Shown here: in pieces, positions 34,501-45,786 of the stretch | How positions within the stretch are numbered: position 1 is the stretch's first letter | Layout of the letters: every line of letters starts with the position of its first letter | Assembly (NCBI GenBank): GCA_025267735.1 | Contig: CM046311.1 | Span: 20,861,020-20,925,019 of the forward strand | DNA: 64,000 nt | DNA from: Mactra quadrangularis | Taxonomy: Eukaryota; Mollusca; Bivalvia; Venerida; Mactridae | Reading direction: 5' to 3' | Notes under the pieces: generated by a model | What the model was told of the DNA's origin: nothing | The model's input: only the letters and a program-made list of their open reading frames with translations | Database searches by the model: none | Translations under genes and position numbers: made by a program

Positions 34501-36167
34501 CTTCGGCTAATACACTAAACACGGATAATGGGTTACATACCACTAAATGTTCACCGGAAGCGGTAATTTGCCGGAAAAAAGAAAGTGTGACATGCCGCAT
34601 ATTCATTATTTAAGAGTACCTGGTGTCCTCATTTGGGTGCATTTTTATATTGAAGAGTATGTACGTCTTTGGCAATGCTTTTCCTATGAAACTATGCAAA
34701 AACTCAATGGATCTATTTTGTTTGCTCGCAGAGTAGTTAAAAGGAGAGGTAACTCTGTACGGCTTGTGATGAAAGAAAAACTTGGATGTTTTCATGGTAG
34801 GAACTTTCAATCGAATTTCATTTTCTTATAAGTAATGTAACTTTTTTCTAATACTGATCATTTTGTGTGGAATAGATAGATCTTTCAGTCTTAATATGGT
34901 TTGGTGTATCTAACACCCCTGGGAAAAACTGTAATTTGACATTGAAAATGAGACTTTTTATATACAACAAAGAAGGATTTTATTTAGTGGTGTGTAACCT
35001 TTTAATAGGTGTTTTAAGGGTTTAACGCCGTGTCAACATCAATTGATTAGAGATTAATACGCGGCAGAGTAGAACCTGACGGCAATTATCACATGAGCTT
35101 GACATTTTATATCATACTTAGGAAATTCCCTCCTACATTTGATATAAACACAGTGTTTTTATTATATGTAGGAGGGGAATTTTCGTAGTATGATTTAAAA
35201 TGTCAAGCTTCTGTACAATTATCGACCCGCTTAAATGGATAATACCCTGGAAGCTACGAAGGCTGTAAATGACTGATCGGAAAATGCGATCGCTCCAAGT
35301 CGCGATCACTCTGATCGTCTGACTTTTAGCGCGCAACTTTAAGCAATCTCTAATTAGTTGTAATTCAATATTACCATGTTGTTTGGGAGGTCCTCTGGGA
35401 GGTCTGCTGACAGGTGGTGGAGGTGCAGATACATCATCATCTATAAATAAAATAACATAATATATCTACACAATCATAATGAAGTTACTATAGTTCACTG
35501 ATAATTTACATATTAGGCTCATTTCTGAGATCTAAAATAACATTTTTTAAAAGATAGACCATGAACCCTGCACGCTCTAACTCCGATTTAAACAAAGAAA
35601 AATACATGTAAATAATTTCACCGTTTTGAATGATTTATGTTTTACAAACGAGGGTGTAAAATGTAACAGCCATGTGATGTACTTAAAAATTAGTCACTAA
35701 TTTCAATATTACGTACGTACTGATATTGTATAAAACAAAGGCGACCGATCGATACGAATCCGAGTCAAAGACTATATATATATACACAGCGTGTTTTGGC
35801 TTGAAACAATGCCAAACGCCTACGGTATAAAATATATGAAAAGTGTGAGACTTCCTGACAAAGTTTGTACTTGTTAAAACTTGAACTTGCTTGATTTTTG
35901 TGACAGGGGAAACACACATGATTACAAATGCTTATTTGCTGTGACTTTGCACATACATGTACGTTCAATGTGAAAAGTGTGCTATACAAATATTATATAA
36001 TGATAATAATGATAACGAAAATGATAACGATAATGATAACGATAACGATAACGATAACGATAACGATAACGATAACGATAACGATAACGATAACGATAAC
36101 GATAATGATAACGATAACGATAACGATAACGATAACGATAATGATAATGATAACGATAATGATAATG

Positions 36168-36199
<32 letters not shown>

Positions 36200-39100
36200 T
36201 ATAATAATTGAAATAATTAAAGGGTGTTATCGGGACAAAGTACAAACGAATTACATGAGCAATCATGAATGGTTAACTGTCCATTCAAGTCTTTACCTGG
36301 TATTTGTTGTGGTTTCTGTACAGTTCTCGTTCTACTTGGCTCCGCGGGTGGTTGACTTACATGACCTGGATCTGAATATATACGTGCAGTGTTTCTCTCT
36401 ATAAAAGCTTAAAAATAAGAAGCAGTTATATACACACACAACTTAGGAAATTAATTTAATGTAGATCTATGTCTCTTTTCACCCCATTTCGATATAGTTT
36501 TGGTCAATTTGAAGTGGTCAGTTGTACAAGTGTACTAGTCCCTGTCACTGGACAGGTTTATATATCTGTGGAGCATACTATAAAAATCTTACGACAATTT
36601 AGCTATACAATGAAGTGCGGTTTACGACAGAAATTTGTCGTAAGAGCTTTAATAATACGGACGCCATGACTTTAGCTTTTAATCCAGCACTATGTGCACA
36701 TATTCTCGCCAATGCCTTACAACTTTCCTACTTGGTACAGAAAGATATCGGGGGGGGGGGGAATGAATATAAAAATATTTCATGACCAAATTCTAGAAAT
36801 TAATGTAGGTTCCACCTTGTAATCGAACCCACGACCTTTAATTAGTAGTTAGACGGGCTATCGACGGAGCTTACAAGGTGGATATACTTGACATAATGTA
36901 ATGCATTAAAGAACAGATTTCAAACAGTCAAAACATTTAAGCTATTCAATATTGTACAGTAAAGTTTCACTACTAGGACCATCAAAATAGATGGTCTTAA
37001 TAGCGGGGTGGTCTTAATATAGAAACCCTTTCCTCAAATTAAGCACTTGAGACTTAAAAATTGTCGAAATATTGCATGATTATGTAATGATGAAGGTGGT
37101 CTTTATATCGAAACTTCACCAAATCAAACTGGTCAATGAATTAAGTCCCTACCCAGCCAGCATGACCACATCGGGCCGATATACAATTAATGTCGGCATG
37201 TCGGCAAAATGTTCCGATTTTGGGCCGACATCGGACCGCTGCAGTGCTGACATACTCAATATTTTGAAAAAATATAAATGCAATTGTATTGTTTACTTAA
37301 TATGTAAATAAATAGTCCTGTGTATAATTTCAATTACTAGAAGCACACTAACCACATTTCATGTTACATCAAAAAAAGTATTTTGGGTCTGCGTCGGGCC
37401 TACATGATCAATTAATGCAACTATTTGTATATCGGGTTGACATCGGTACGATAGTGCGTTTTCTGCTACACGTCAATATATTGTTAAATCGTTAAAATAT
37501 GAAATATTTTTTTCCCAATGAAACACCTTTGTAAGTTACTTATTATATTCACGTACTGTTATACCGGCAAAATGTGCCTATTTTGGGGCCGACATCGGAC
37601 CGATGCAGTGCCGACATACTCAATATTTTGAAAAATTCTAAATGCAATTGTATTGTTTACTTAATTATGTTAATAAATAGTCCTGTGTATGATTTCAATT
37701 TCCAGAACCACACTAACCCTATTTCATGTAACGTCAAAAAACGTATATCGGGTCTGCGTCGGGCCTACATGGCAATGAACGCAACTATTTTGTATGTCGG
37801 ATTGACAACGGTACGACATTGCGTTTTCTGTTACACGTCCATATTTTGTTAAATCGTTGAAATATTATGATATATTTTTTTCCAATGAAACACCATTGTT
37901 ATTTTATATTATATTTACGTACTGTCATAGTACATAAAAATCGCTCTTTTATAATAATAATTTTTTTAAATGAAGAACTGGCAATTATTCACTGCATTCC
38001 TACTTTCAACTGAGTGCCAAAAAACTAAAAGTCAAAGGAAGGTGATGAAGGTGAAGTTTATTTTCTTTTAAAAGTAGATCTAATGATGATTTAACAAATG
38101 TGTAAACACTGGCAATTATTTGATTTTAACTATTTGAGTGACAAAATTTATCTGTTTGTCTTATTTTAAAGTAAAATTATGGTTGAAAATATTTGTAACA
38201 TAATTTCGCGACATGCATTACCAAGGCCGTAATCATTTGCACTTCGTAGATAGAATATACTAAATATTCGCTCTTATAATCTTATTTTGTAAAACATCTG
38301 GGTTTTTTTTGCATACTAGTTGTTAATTTTCACTCTACAGTTTATTAATGTGCATGTACACCGCTATTGTTTTGGTGTTAGCCCAATGTAGGCAAGAAAT
38401 ATCGGGCCGATATTGTTTAGACATCGGCCCGATATTGTAATACCGATATCGGGTCGACATCATTCCTATTTGCAGCCGAGGTTAAATCCGACGTTGGGCC
38501 GTCATAGAAAACCATATAGGTTTGATGTCGGGCCGATAAAGAATAATTTCTACCGTTGACCGACATCACACCGCTATTGTTTTGATGTTGGCCCGATGTA
38601 GGCAAGAAATATCGGGCCGATATTGTGTAGACCTCGGCCCGATATTGTACGACCGATGTCGGGTCGACATCATTCCTATTTGCAGCCGAGGTTAAATCCG
38701 ACGTCGGGCCGTCATAGAAAACCATATAGGTTTGATGTCGGGCCGATATAGAATGTTGGCTGGGTATTTTACATTTGAGCACTAGTGTTAGTCATTGGAA
38801 CAGATAATGGTGTCGATACTATACGGCATAGTACAGTTGTGTATCAGATCTCAATGGCTATCGACCTTGCGTTTGATCTTAAGATAACTAAAACATGTGT
38901 TTACATTTTTTTTTACTAAATAACTGTCAGAAAGAAGTATATACACCCAGTGACTCAGGGTTGGGTTTTTGCCGGCAAAAATGAGTTTTTTCCTTTCCGA
39001 TGGCAAAAACTGGTAAAAACCGGCAAAATCTGGAAAAAAACGGCAAAAATGGAAAAAAACTCCAAAATGATTTCATTTTGCTCAATGTTGTGCTTGTTTA

Positions 39101-40636
39101 ACACACGTGGTCAGGGCAAATATTAATGATTGTTATTAGTTTATGATGTGTTCACAACCTCTGAATGTTAATACAATTTTAAATGAAAAAACAAAACTGA
39201 AAAATTTGTCAATCATGTTAAGCATGAGGATGAATATAGGACCTAGCTCATTGGGATCCAGATTTATCTGTCAAATGTCTACAAATATGTTTAACTTCAG
39301 GAAAGTTAATTCACTTGAATACAAATGGGAGAAAGATCATACAAATAGGGACCTCCTGTCATCAGATTTTGCAACTTATGATAAAATATACCATGTCTGT
39401 AAAGTTAAAATGTATATATGTCATAAAGTTGTGTCAATTGTGAATTTGCAGAAAAGGTTTTAAGTTGATTAGGATATGGGCACTAATGTATTGTATATGG
39501 ATGTGTCAGTCAATATCATACTTAATATTATAGTAATTTGTATCTTTAATAAGTTAAAAATATAATTATTCCCTATAAAATTCTGAGAAACTTGTTTTTT
39601 TTAACTTTTTTCCAGTTTTAACCACACTGTTATTTTCTTTCTTTTTTCCAACAGAGGCAAAAACTTCCAACCCTGTGAAAAATTCTATTCTTTATTACAA
39701 AATTATTCCATTTCTTAAAACACTAAAGTAATTAGCATTTCCAATCTGTTTTAAATACAAATTTATAGAAATATTTCCTTTTGAATATCAGGAGTTCCCA
39801 GTTTTTGCCATCCTATTTTTTTCCTTTCTGTTCTTTTCCATTGGCAAATACTTCCTTTCCTAAACACAAACGTGATTATATGTAATGTTTATTACTGCAT
39901 CAGTCAATTTTACACTTAATATGAAAGTAATTAGCACTTTCAATCAGTTTTAAGTATAAATTTATAAATATTTTATTTTTAAGTTAAGAAATTTAGTTTT
40001 AGCATGTTTTTTTTTCATTTTTTTTTCCACACAATATTTTCCTTGCCTTTTTCAAATGGCAAAAATTCCAACCCTGGAAAACATAATTATTATGTAATGT
40101 TCATTACTGTATCAGTCAAATTTATGCTTAATATTAAAGTTATTAGCATTGTCATTCAGTTTAAAATACAAATAATTAAATATTTCTTCTTAAATTTCAG
40201 AAATTTAGTTTTTGCCAGTTTTTTCCAGGTTTTGCCACCCTATTTTTTCCTTGCCGGTTATTTCCATGTTTTTTTCCGCCATGCGGCAAAAACTGTCCAT
40301 CCCACTAATGAAAGATAAGCCTTACTTACAAGCTGTTTCAACGCTTCGTTTACTAGTTGGTCGATGAGGAACATCGCCATTTGGTTTAGGTGGGCGTGGC
40401 GGAGGGGGTGGCTCCTGTGAAGCACCGCCAACTGGTGGTTCTACGGTGTATTTATATTTTGTTTGTCCATTATTAGAACTATGACCCAAAGGGACATAAG
40501 TCACATTGTTATTTGTCCTTACACTTGGATGTTGTCTGAGTTCAGGTTTCTGTGTGTTGTGGCCGTCTTTGTAAGGTGCTCGAGGGGCGCCATGTTGTGA
40601 CCTCTGTCTTGCCGGAAGTGGAGGTCCGGACGCCAT
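31533..40636 (-). CDS. WIP/verprolin-like protein with WASP-binding C-terminus
   Basis: Exons, in transcript order, are 40636-40330, 36398-36297, 35440-35375, 33867-33739 and 31561-31533. The first encodes a proline-rich segment from MASGPPLPARQR to a PPPPPRPPKP run; the third reads DDVSAPPPPVSRPPRGPP. The fourth carries FESRFRFHDLSDFP and RKEYPS, the hallmark of WIP/verprolin proteins that wraps the WH1 domain of WASP/N-WASP. The last exon adds RRQVTIDAL and a stop. WIP proteins stabilise WASP and link it to actin. Exons 2 to 5 join in phase 1 without stops. Joining the first exon to the second at the best donor makes a stop codon, so an exon is missing or a different donor/acceptor is used. 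No actin-binding WH2 motif is visible; it could lie upstream, since an acceptor at 40653 and an open frame precede the ATG. An in-frame ATG also exists at 40669. Confidence 0.75.
32023..32263. mobile_element. palindromic MITE (GTCCGTTTTTTCTCAACTGT ends), copy 1
   Basis: The left end is ATTGTCCGTTTTTTCTCAAC; the inverted right end includes TGTTTTGACAGTTGAGAAAA. Inner parts of the ends (TGAATAATTTCACGGTGA / CGTGAAATTATTCATG) also pair. A second copy lies at 47630-47888 in opposite orientation. Confidence 0.7.
32768..33000. mobile_element. MITE with GGGTTGAGTTGTCC repeats, in the region downstream of WIP-like exon 4
   Basis: Several TTGAGTTGTCC and GGACGACTTAACCC units. The outer ends are AACGTTAGGATCG and 'GTAACGTTCGCTAACAGT'...'GGGCTGCTGGTA', as in the 25080-25315 copy. 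Confidence 0.6.
33424..33700 (-). repeat. SINE (family B) next to WIP-like exon 4
   Basis: Reverse orientation: tail GGGGTTAAACGCCCTGTCAA at left, 'GGTTTCTTGGACCATATG', 'TTGTCAAATTTTCATGTAAG', and a degenerate head at 33625-33700. Its head end lies about 40 nt from the donor of the exon at 33739-33867. Confidence 0.65.
34531..34999. mobile_element. 470-bp TIR element in a WIP-like intron
   Basis: The ends GGTTACATACCACTAAAT and ATTTAGTGGTGTGTAACC are inverted copies (17 of 18). The interior holds a 94-codon frame on the plus strand with no recognisable domain, most likely chance. Confidence 0.6.
35097..35213. repeat. snapback palindrome in a WIP-like intron
   Basis: The arms are about 42 nt with a few mismatches: AGCTTGACATTTTATATCAT at left against ATGATTTAAAATGTCAAGCT at right, with CCCTCCTACA/TGTAGGAGGG inside. 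It is a typical short MITE hairpin. Confidence 0.7.
36000..36205 (+). repeat. (GATAAC/GATAAT)n microsatellite in a WIP-like intron
   Basis: About 34 hexamers of GATAAC and GATAAT without breaks. All three plus-strand frames are open (one would read poly Asp-Asn), but this is simple-repeat DNA between exons 36297-36398 and 35375-35440 of the minus-strand gene. Confidence 0.95.
36745..36880 (-). repeat. SINE (family A) 5' part
   Basis: Reverse orientation: 'ATTTCATGACCAAATTCTAG', then the complement of a B box (AATCGAACCCACGACC) and a degenerate A-box region near 36840-36870. It is preceded by a run of G at 36750-36762. Confidence 0.55.
36955..37130. mobile_element. small TIR repeat, TACAGTAAAGTTTC end
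   Basis: The left end TACAGTAAAGTTTC and the right end GAAACTTCACC are imperfect inverted copies. It shares internal blocks with 26943-27120. Confidence 0.45.
37152..38765. mobile_element. TIR element, ACCCAGCCAGCA ends with ATCGGGCCGA arrays, in WIP-like intron
   Basis: The ends TACCCAGCCAGCA and TGTTGGCTGGGTA flank about 1.6 kb. Internal direct repeats are 37200-37480 against 37565-37860, and 38345-38530 against 38570-38750. Within them ATCGGGCCGATAT-type units recur in both orientations. It belongs to the same family as 10931-13625, without a transposase. Confidence 0.65.
38960..40305. mobile_element. GGCAAAAA-repeat element abutting the WIP-like first exon
   Basis: The left end (GGGTTGGGTTTTTGCCGGCA) and the right end (GGCAAAAACTGTCCATCCCA) are imperfect inverted copies. 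TTTTTCC/GGAAAAA and TTTTGCC/GGCAAAA units fill both sides. The middle holds a 106-codon frame (39143-39463) that I cannot assign. The right end stops about 25 nt from the splice donor at 40329. Confidence 0.55.
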
Positions 40637-40764
40637 TGTTGCTTTATCTAAACTGAAAAATAGTTTCATAAATTATGAAAACAATCAGTCTCATTGTGGT
40701 TGTGGTAAATTATTCAAAATAGCTGATCATTACACTGACACAAGACAAACATTGTACTTAGGCA

Positions 40765-40776
40765 CTATATATATAT
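40765..40776 (-). promoter_or_regulatory. possible TATA box upstream of the WIP-like first exon
   Basis: CATATATATATAG on the minus strand, about 130 nt upstream of the ATG at 40636. If used, the leader would contain at least two short upstream ATG frames. A spliced start using the acceptor at 40653 is an equally good alternative. Confidence 0.3.
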
Positions 40777-41442
40777 GCGTGGGCGGAGTGAAAATATGAT
40801 AGGGTGGAGTTATTGGTGGGCGGGATCTGCCTAATTGTTGTCCGCCAATTTGTTCAAACTCCCCGCAGCGGTTATTTCCCTTTTTTAAATCAATACCTAC
40901 TGCCACCACTAGTAAATTCGTCATTAGAGAGCAGAAACGTTTTTCACATTTTTTATTACATTTCAATAGTTTCAATAAATTGAGTCTTCTTTTAGTAAAC
41001 TATGATGAAAACATTAATACAATGTAGTTGATTATTATGAAAACTCTTTAGAAGGCCCATGTTCCCATTTTCGTTCAGTGGATCTATCGTTTTATTCATG
41101 TGACATACTATATTGTTTGTCCTGTTGTCGATAAAATTATAATAAATGATGATATTTACATCTATTTAATTAGTAGATTTATTACATGCATACATCTCTG
41201 TCACCGCCTACTTCATCATTAACATTGAAACACCAGATGGTTAATATGAATTCTTGTTTTTATAGTAATTAATAAACTATTGCCACAAAACGATACCTTG
41301 ACCGATGTTTATAAACAACATCAGGAGTTAGATAAACCATTCAGGATAGCAAATTATCAAACATCTTACGGCAATACTTCCGTAACAAAAATAATATAAA
41401 ACAGTTTACAATCTAACGAACCACGTAGTATTTGAAAATAAA

Positions 41443-41714
41443 AGTCCTGGAGTGATAATTTAGGGTCTTGGATCGATAATATGGGGTCCTGAATCCATAA
41501 TATAGGGTCTTGGATCGATAATATAGGATCCTGGATCGATAATATAGGGTCTTGGATCGATAATATGGGGTCCAGAATCGATAATATAGGGTCCAGAATC
41601 GATAATATAGGGTCCTGGATCGATAATATAGGATCCTGGATCGATAATATAGGGTCTAGGATCGATAATATGGGGTCCTGAATCGATAATATAGGGTCCT
41701 GGAATTATTATAAA
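41443..41714 (+). repeat. 21-bp tandem repeat, ~13 units
   Basis: The unit is about AGGGTCCTGGATCGATAATAT, with variants CTTGG, CCAGA and CCTGA. The array is gapless. There is no gene around it. Confidence 0.9.
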
Positions 41715-42236
41715 GGGTTAACGATTGTAACAAAACCTAGAGGCACCACCCCGGTCCACTGAAGTCTCTTTATACCCGGCATAATGTCTTACACGGTCCG
41801 GAATCCTACTGCTCACATAGGAAAACTAATACAAAACGGGGCAGCATATTATCAAAAATCTTACGACACTTTAACATAACAATATAGAAGGATTTACAAC
41901 TAAAATCGGTCGTAAGATGCTTGATAAAACAGACCTCTGGGTTACTCGTATAACCAGAATAGCCATACAGTCCTTGTCGATATAGATTCGGAACTCCTCG
42001 ACCATTTGCTACGAATAAAATATTCATTCATGAAAGGTCGAGGTGTTCCGTATGTTGATAAAGGGTCCATGATAAAATCAAAATCGGTCAGCACTATCCC
42101 GGACAACGGAAGTCTTTATATATCCCTGTATAATATCCAAGGTATACCGAAATCGCATTGGACGCCTTTGGATTTATATTTTATCATGATAATAAACGCG
42201 TATACAGATAATAACCCGTCATACAATAGATTTGTA

Positions 42237-42422
42237 TGGTGGCATATTTCTGCCATCAGATAACCACATAACTAACTAGTTAATTAAGAGGTTAACTAGT
42301 TATGGTAGCTAGTTAACCTCCTAAGTTAATTAAGTTAAGCGGTTAACTAGTTACCGTAACTAGTTAACCTCTTAATTAACTAGTAAATGATGTGGTTATC
42401 TGATGGCAGAAATATGCCACCA
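42237..42422. mobile_element. 186-bp near-perfect palindromic MITE with target duplication
   Basis: The outer 33 nt (TGGTGGCATATTTCTGCCAT...) are perfectly inverted. The rest also pairs, with repeated GTTAACTAGTTA blocks. TAGATTTG occurs at 42227-42234 and directly after the element at 42423-42430, with an extra TA before the left end. This fits either an 8-bp duplication or a TA duplication. Confidence 0.8.
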
Positions 42423-42764
42423 TAGATTTGAATTAAACAAGTATCATATAACTTGTATGATATAAAGATAAGTGTGTCATATTTGTGCATATCATGTTAT
42501 CAACTCCTTGTGCACATATCTTATTGCATGTAATATTTATTTCAACATTTTCTATTCGGATTAACTTTCGGTTATTATCCTTAACCACAGAGCAATGTCA
42601 TTTAAACATGTGGGGGTATACAGCGTCTTTGATGCATTGGGACTGTGCTGGTCGACTTTGAATTAAACACAAGTTGATCTCAATAAGTAGCGCATTTTGG
42701 CTGTCAATTCAATGTCGATGGTTCGGTTCTTTCATTGCTTCATGGAGTTAGATCATGATAATTT

Positions 42765-42990
42765 TTTTAACGTCGTATTCAACACATATTAAGGTTATAT
42801 ATACGACGGCCAGCTCTTCCTACTATAGGTTTCATGGACACTTTTCTTTCACCAGTACTAACTTTATCTTCCACGAGGCCGACAACTCATGTTTAGGGTA
42901 TGTTCTACCGCGACCGGGTTCGAACCCGCGATCTCTGGATTCGAAGTCAGGCATGGCCGCGGTTCCATGATAATCTACACGACTAGCTCT
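42765..42990 (-). repeat. SINE related to family B
   Basis: Reverse orientation: tail 'AACGTCGTATTCAACACATA', 'CTATAGGTTTCATGGACAC', 'CCACGAGGCC', then the B-box complement GGGTTCGAACCCG and a tRNA-like head (GGATTCGAAGTCAGGCATGG) as at 90-155. Confidence 0.6.
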
Positions 42991-43411
42991 GGCCCCAGTT
43001 TCACAAAAAAACTTAAGTACGGACTCAATAACAGTCTCAAGTGCGTTTGGTCTCTAAATAGCATGTAAATGTAGTTGGAATGGCTGTTATTAGATTATCA
43101 TAATTATGAAAATATATAGAATGTATCAACATAAAATATCCTGGGTTTTATTATACACTAAAAGCTACAAACTCAATTTTCACTTGAGACTAAACTCAAC
43201 AGTTCATTAACAGACTAAAATCAATAAAATTAAATTAAACCTTATCTAAACATATAAGTCAGTTTTATTTCATCTAGTATAGCTTTTAAATCCCTATTTG
43301 GGTTTCAAATGATACTACTTTTGTTGTAAGATTGATTAAATAAGTAGAATTAATGATCAAAACATAAGATTGAGTTTGAGTACAACTTGAGTTTTTCGTG
43401 AAACTGGGGCC
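42991..43411. mobile_element. MITE with GGCCCCAGTTTCAC ends
   Basis: The left end GGCCCCAGTTTCACAAAAAA and the right end TTTTTCGTGAAACTGGGGCC are inverted copies of about 27 nt. The 421-bp interior is AT-rich. It sits at the head end of the SINE at 42765-42990, and a tRNA-like piece (TTAGCGCAG...GGTTCGAAT) follows at 43415-43455. Confidence 0.7.
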
Positions 43412-43923
43412 TGTAGTTAGCGCAGTTTACTGACCAAGAGGTTCGAATTTGGAACGTTTCGAGCACTACGCATACGGCCTACCACTGGACCATTGTTCCT
43501 ACTTGAATAAGCTAAAGGCTTGCCGTGGCGTGTGATTTTTCTGTAGAACCCAGATGGACGGTCATACATTACACGTTTGACTATACATATATCTTGTATG
43601 ATTAAAATTTGAATATGATTTTAAATGTATAAATACATGTGTAGATAACATTCACCATGTTTGAGAATTGTTGATTCATTTAAACTTATAACAAACCATG
43701 CATAGAGCCATATATTTACACTATATCTCGTAATTTATACCTCCATAATTATTGAAAACCTGACGTGTCGTCACACATCAGGGTAAAAGACGGATGAAAC
43801 ACAGCAGGTGACTTTTGAGATTCAATCACTTCTAAGAATACTCCTTTTCGATAGCTGTACCATTGATAGTTATTCAATCGAATTTAGATGTCTCAGAAAA
43901 GAGAATAAAGTAGCTGGTTAGAT

Positions 43924-44372
43924 CTAATTCGGAATACCTCGACCATTCATCGAATGAATAATAATAAAAAAAATTCGTAGTGAATGGCCGGTGTGTTCCG
44001 AATGGTTAGATCTAGTAATGGTTCATTCGGAACACTTCGACCTGGCGGCTTTGGTTTTTACTAACTGCGCGAGGCGGAGCACAGGCAAAGCACGTACGGT
44101 TTTGCAAAATAGATCTTGTAGTATAGATCTTGGTCAAGACATATTTCTTTGTTATATATTTATATATATTGTTCGGCGATATCATTGAACGGTGTTATTT
44201 CAAATTCATGGACTAAAAACGAAACATCGCTCATCCCCTAAATGATCGTGGATTTGTTTACCTCAACACCGGTCAAAGCATTTGTTTGGGAATGTGACGA
44301 AAAGGTAGTTCCAAAATGGCGTCTAAATATATCCGAGGTTATTCGTAGCGAATGGCCGAGGAGTTCCGAACG
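43924..44372. mobile_element. diverged palindromic MITE of the CTCCTCGGCCATTCGC family
   Basis: GGAATACCTCGACCATTC at left and GAATGGCCGAGGAGTTCCGA at right, with inner copies of the same motif near 43985 and 44025. The centre shares ACGAAACATC and 'TTTACCTCAACACCGGT' with the copies at 50389 and 57340, in opposite orientation. Confidence 0.55.
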
Positions 44373-44648
44373 GTAATGGTTGGGATTTGGTTTTCCTTAC
44401 CACCTGTACATAGGCATACGGCGATCCATACCTTTCTTGGTAGTGCTGTCTTCCCTACTGTCAGGCAAGTATAAGACACCGTATGCTCGTGTTTAATACT
44501 ATATGACACTCACACCACAACCTGTCGACTGTACTTATAGCTACCCCTTACCCCCAAATAGAACTTTTCAACATGTTTAATCTGTGGTTTCTGATATAGA
44601 CATATTTTATTTAGAGACCTCATTAGTATGGTTTTTAATTATTTATTT

Positions 44649-44935
44649 ATTTCAATTGGGTGTAACGCCGTGTCAACACAATTTAGGTCATTTTACGGCG
44701 TCCAGCGTACCTAACCTAGCTTTCCTGGACCATTGTATATAAACAGTACTCACCTATCCTTCCACAAGGCCGGAAACTTCTCCATATTATCTAATCAATG
44801 GTTAAAATTGACATTATTGTCAAATTTTCATGGAAGGGTATAACCTCCCCGGGTGGGATTCGAACCCGTACCCCCTTCGGGACACGAGATTCCAAATCCC
44901 GGTGCGCTACCAACTGCGCTATTGACCCGGGTTCT
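44649..44935 (-). repeat. tRNA-derived SINE (family B), full length
   Basis: Read on the minus strand, it starts at 44935 with A box (TAGCGCAGTTGGTAGCGC) and B box (GGGTTCGAATCCCACC). A body follows (GGTTATACCCTTCCATGAAA) and then the tail (GTGTTGACACGGCGTTACAC), ending in an A-rich stretch. It is the best-preserved copy in the window and a good reference for the family. Confidence 0.88.
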
Positions 44936-45096
44936 AGTATGATTCTAAATTTGACAAAGTCCCGTAGATAGTCATATGTATTAGTTTGTGTATTTAGTTA
45001 GAGCTATTTCATGCCGACAGCCAGTGTCATGTGCCATACAGAACAAAACTACAAATGTACTACAAGTCAAATATACTGGTAACGACTGTTAGCTTA

Positions 45097-45270
45097 CGAT
45101 ACGGATACGAGAGAACTCAATCCGAAGACAACTCAACCCGTAACTCGACACGTAGTTAGTAGTTTTTTAGTTGTCTCGGGTTGAGTTGAGTTTGGGTTGA
45201 GTTGTTCCGACTCTACTGTAACGTTACGGAACGTTTTAGAACGTTCGGGGTAATTGAACCGGCCACATGT
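45097..45270. mobile_element. MITE combining TTGAGTTGTCC repeats with the GTTACGGAACGTTTT end
   Basis: The interior has GACAACTCAACCCG and GGGTTGAGTTG repeats, as at 25.1 and 32.8 kb. The right end is GTTACGGAACGTTTTAGAAC and then GGGTAATTGAACCGGCC, as in the elements at 50389 and 57340. Confidence 0.6.
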
Positions 45271-45786
45271 TTGAATTCTGTATTATACTACACATGAGTT
45301 GTAAATACTGTCAAAATTAGACATTTACATTAATTATAACAAGACCTTACAAAATATTACAAGGCCAACATTCATACAAATATTATATAGTTCACATGCA
45401 CAATATAAGAAAGTACAAAATTTATACTTTTATTACAAAAATTAATATACGAGTTAAGTTTAAGTAAAAACAACCAAGATTTAATCATAAACTACGACAA
45501 TTCGAATTTAAAAAATACCTTTTTTATGTAAATAAATCCATTTACTTTCAAACCACTATATATACACACAACGACGACTTCTCAATTGGATTTAAAACTA
45601 GTTTTACACTGTAAAGTGTACGTGGAAATTAATTATAATTTATATATACAAAAGCATGAATAATGTTAAACCAGGAAGTTTTGGACAGCTTAACTCGGCT
45701 TACTCGACGATGCATATATTTGTTTTACATTCATTTTAATCTCCGATATATATATAGCTTGTTTATATATATAATCATGTAAAATA

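Noticed and set aside
34547..34831. 94-codon plus-strand frame in a WIP-like intron
   Set aside because: It lies within a TIR-bounded element, has no recognisable motif and is also open on the opposite strand.
36000..36206. CRISPR-like regular repeat array
   Set aside because: There are no spacers; it is a simple hexamer repeat in eukaryotic DNA. The 21-bp and 31-bp arrays are likewise gapless tandem repeats.
35957..36211. Open frame encoding a poly Asp-Asn protein
   Set aside because: It is the GATAAY hexamer microsatellite; every frame across it is open and it lies in an intron of the opposite-strand gene.
38417..38782. 121-codon minus-strand frame with internal duplication
   Set aside because: It follows the duplicated ATCGGGCCGA arrays of the 37.2-38.8 kb element; the protein repeat only mirrors the DNA repeat.
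44649..44935. Possible functional tRNA gene (A and B boxes present)
   Set aside because: No acceptor stem closes around the boxes, and the stretch continues into a body and tail shared with other copies, so it is a SINE.
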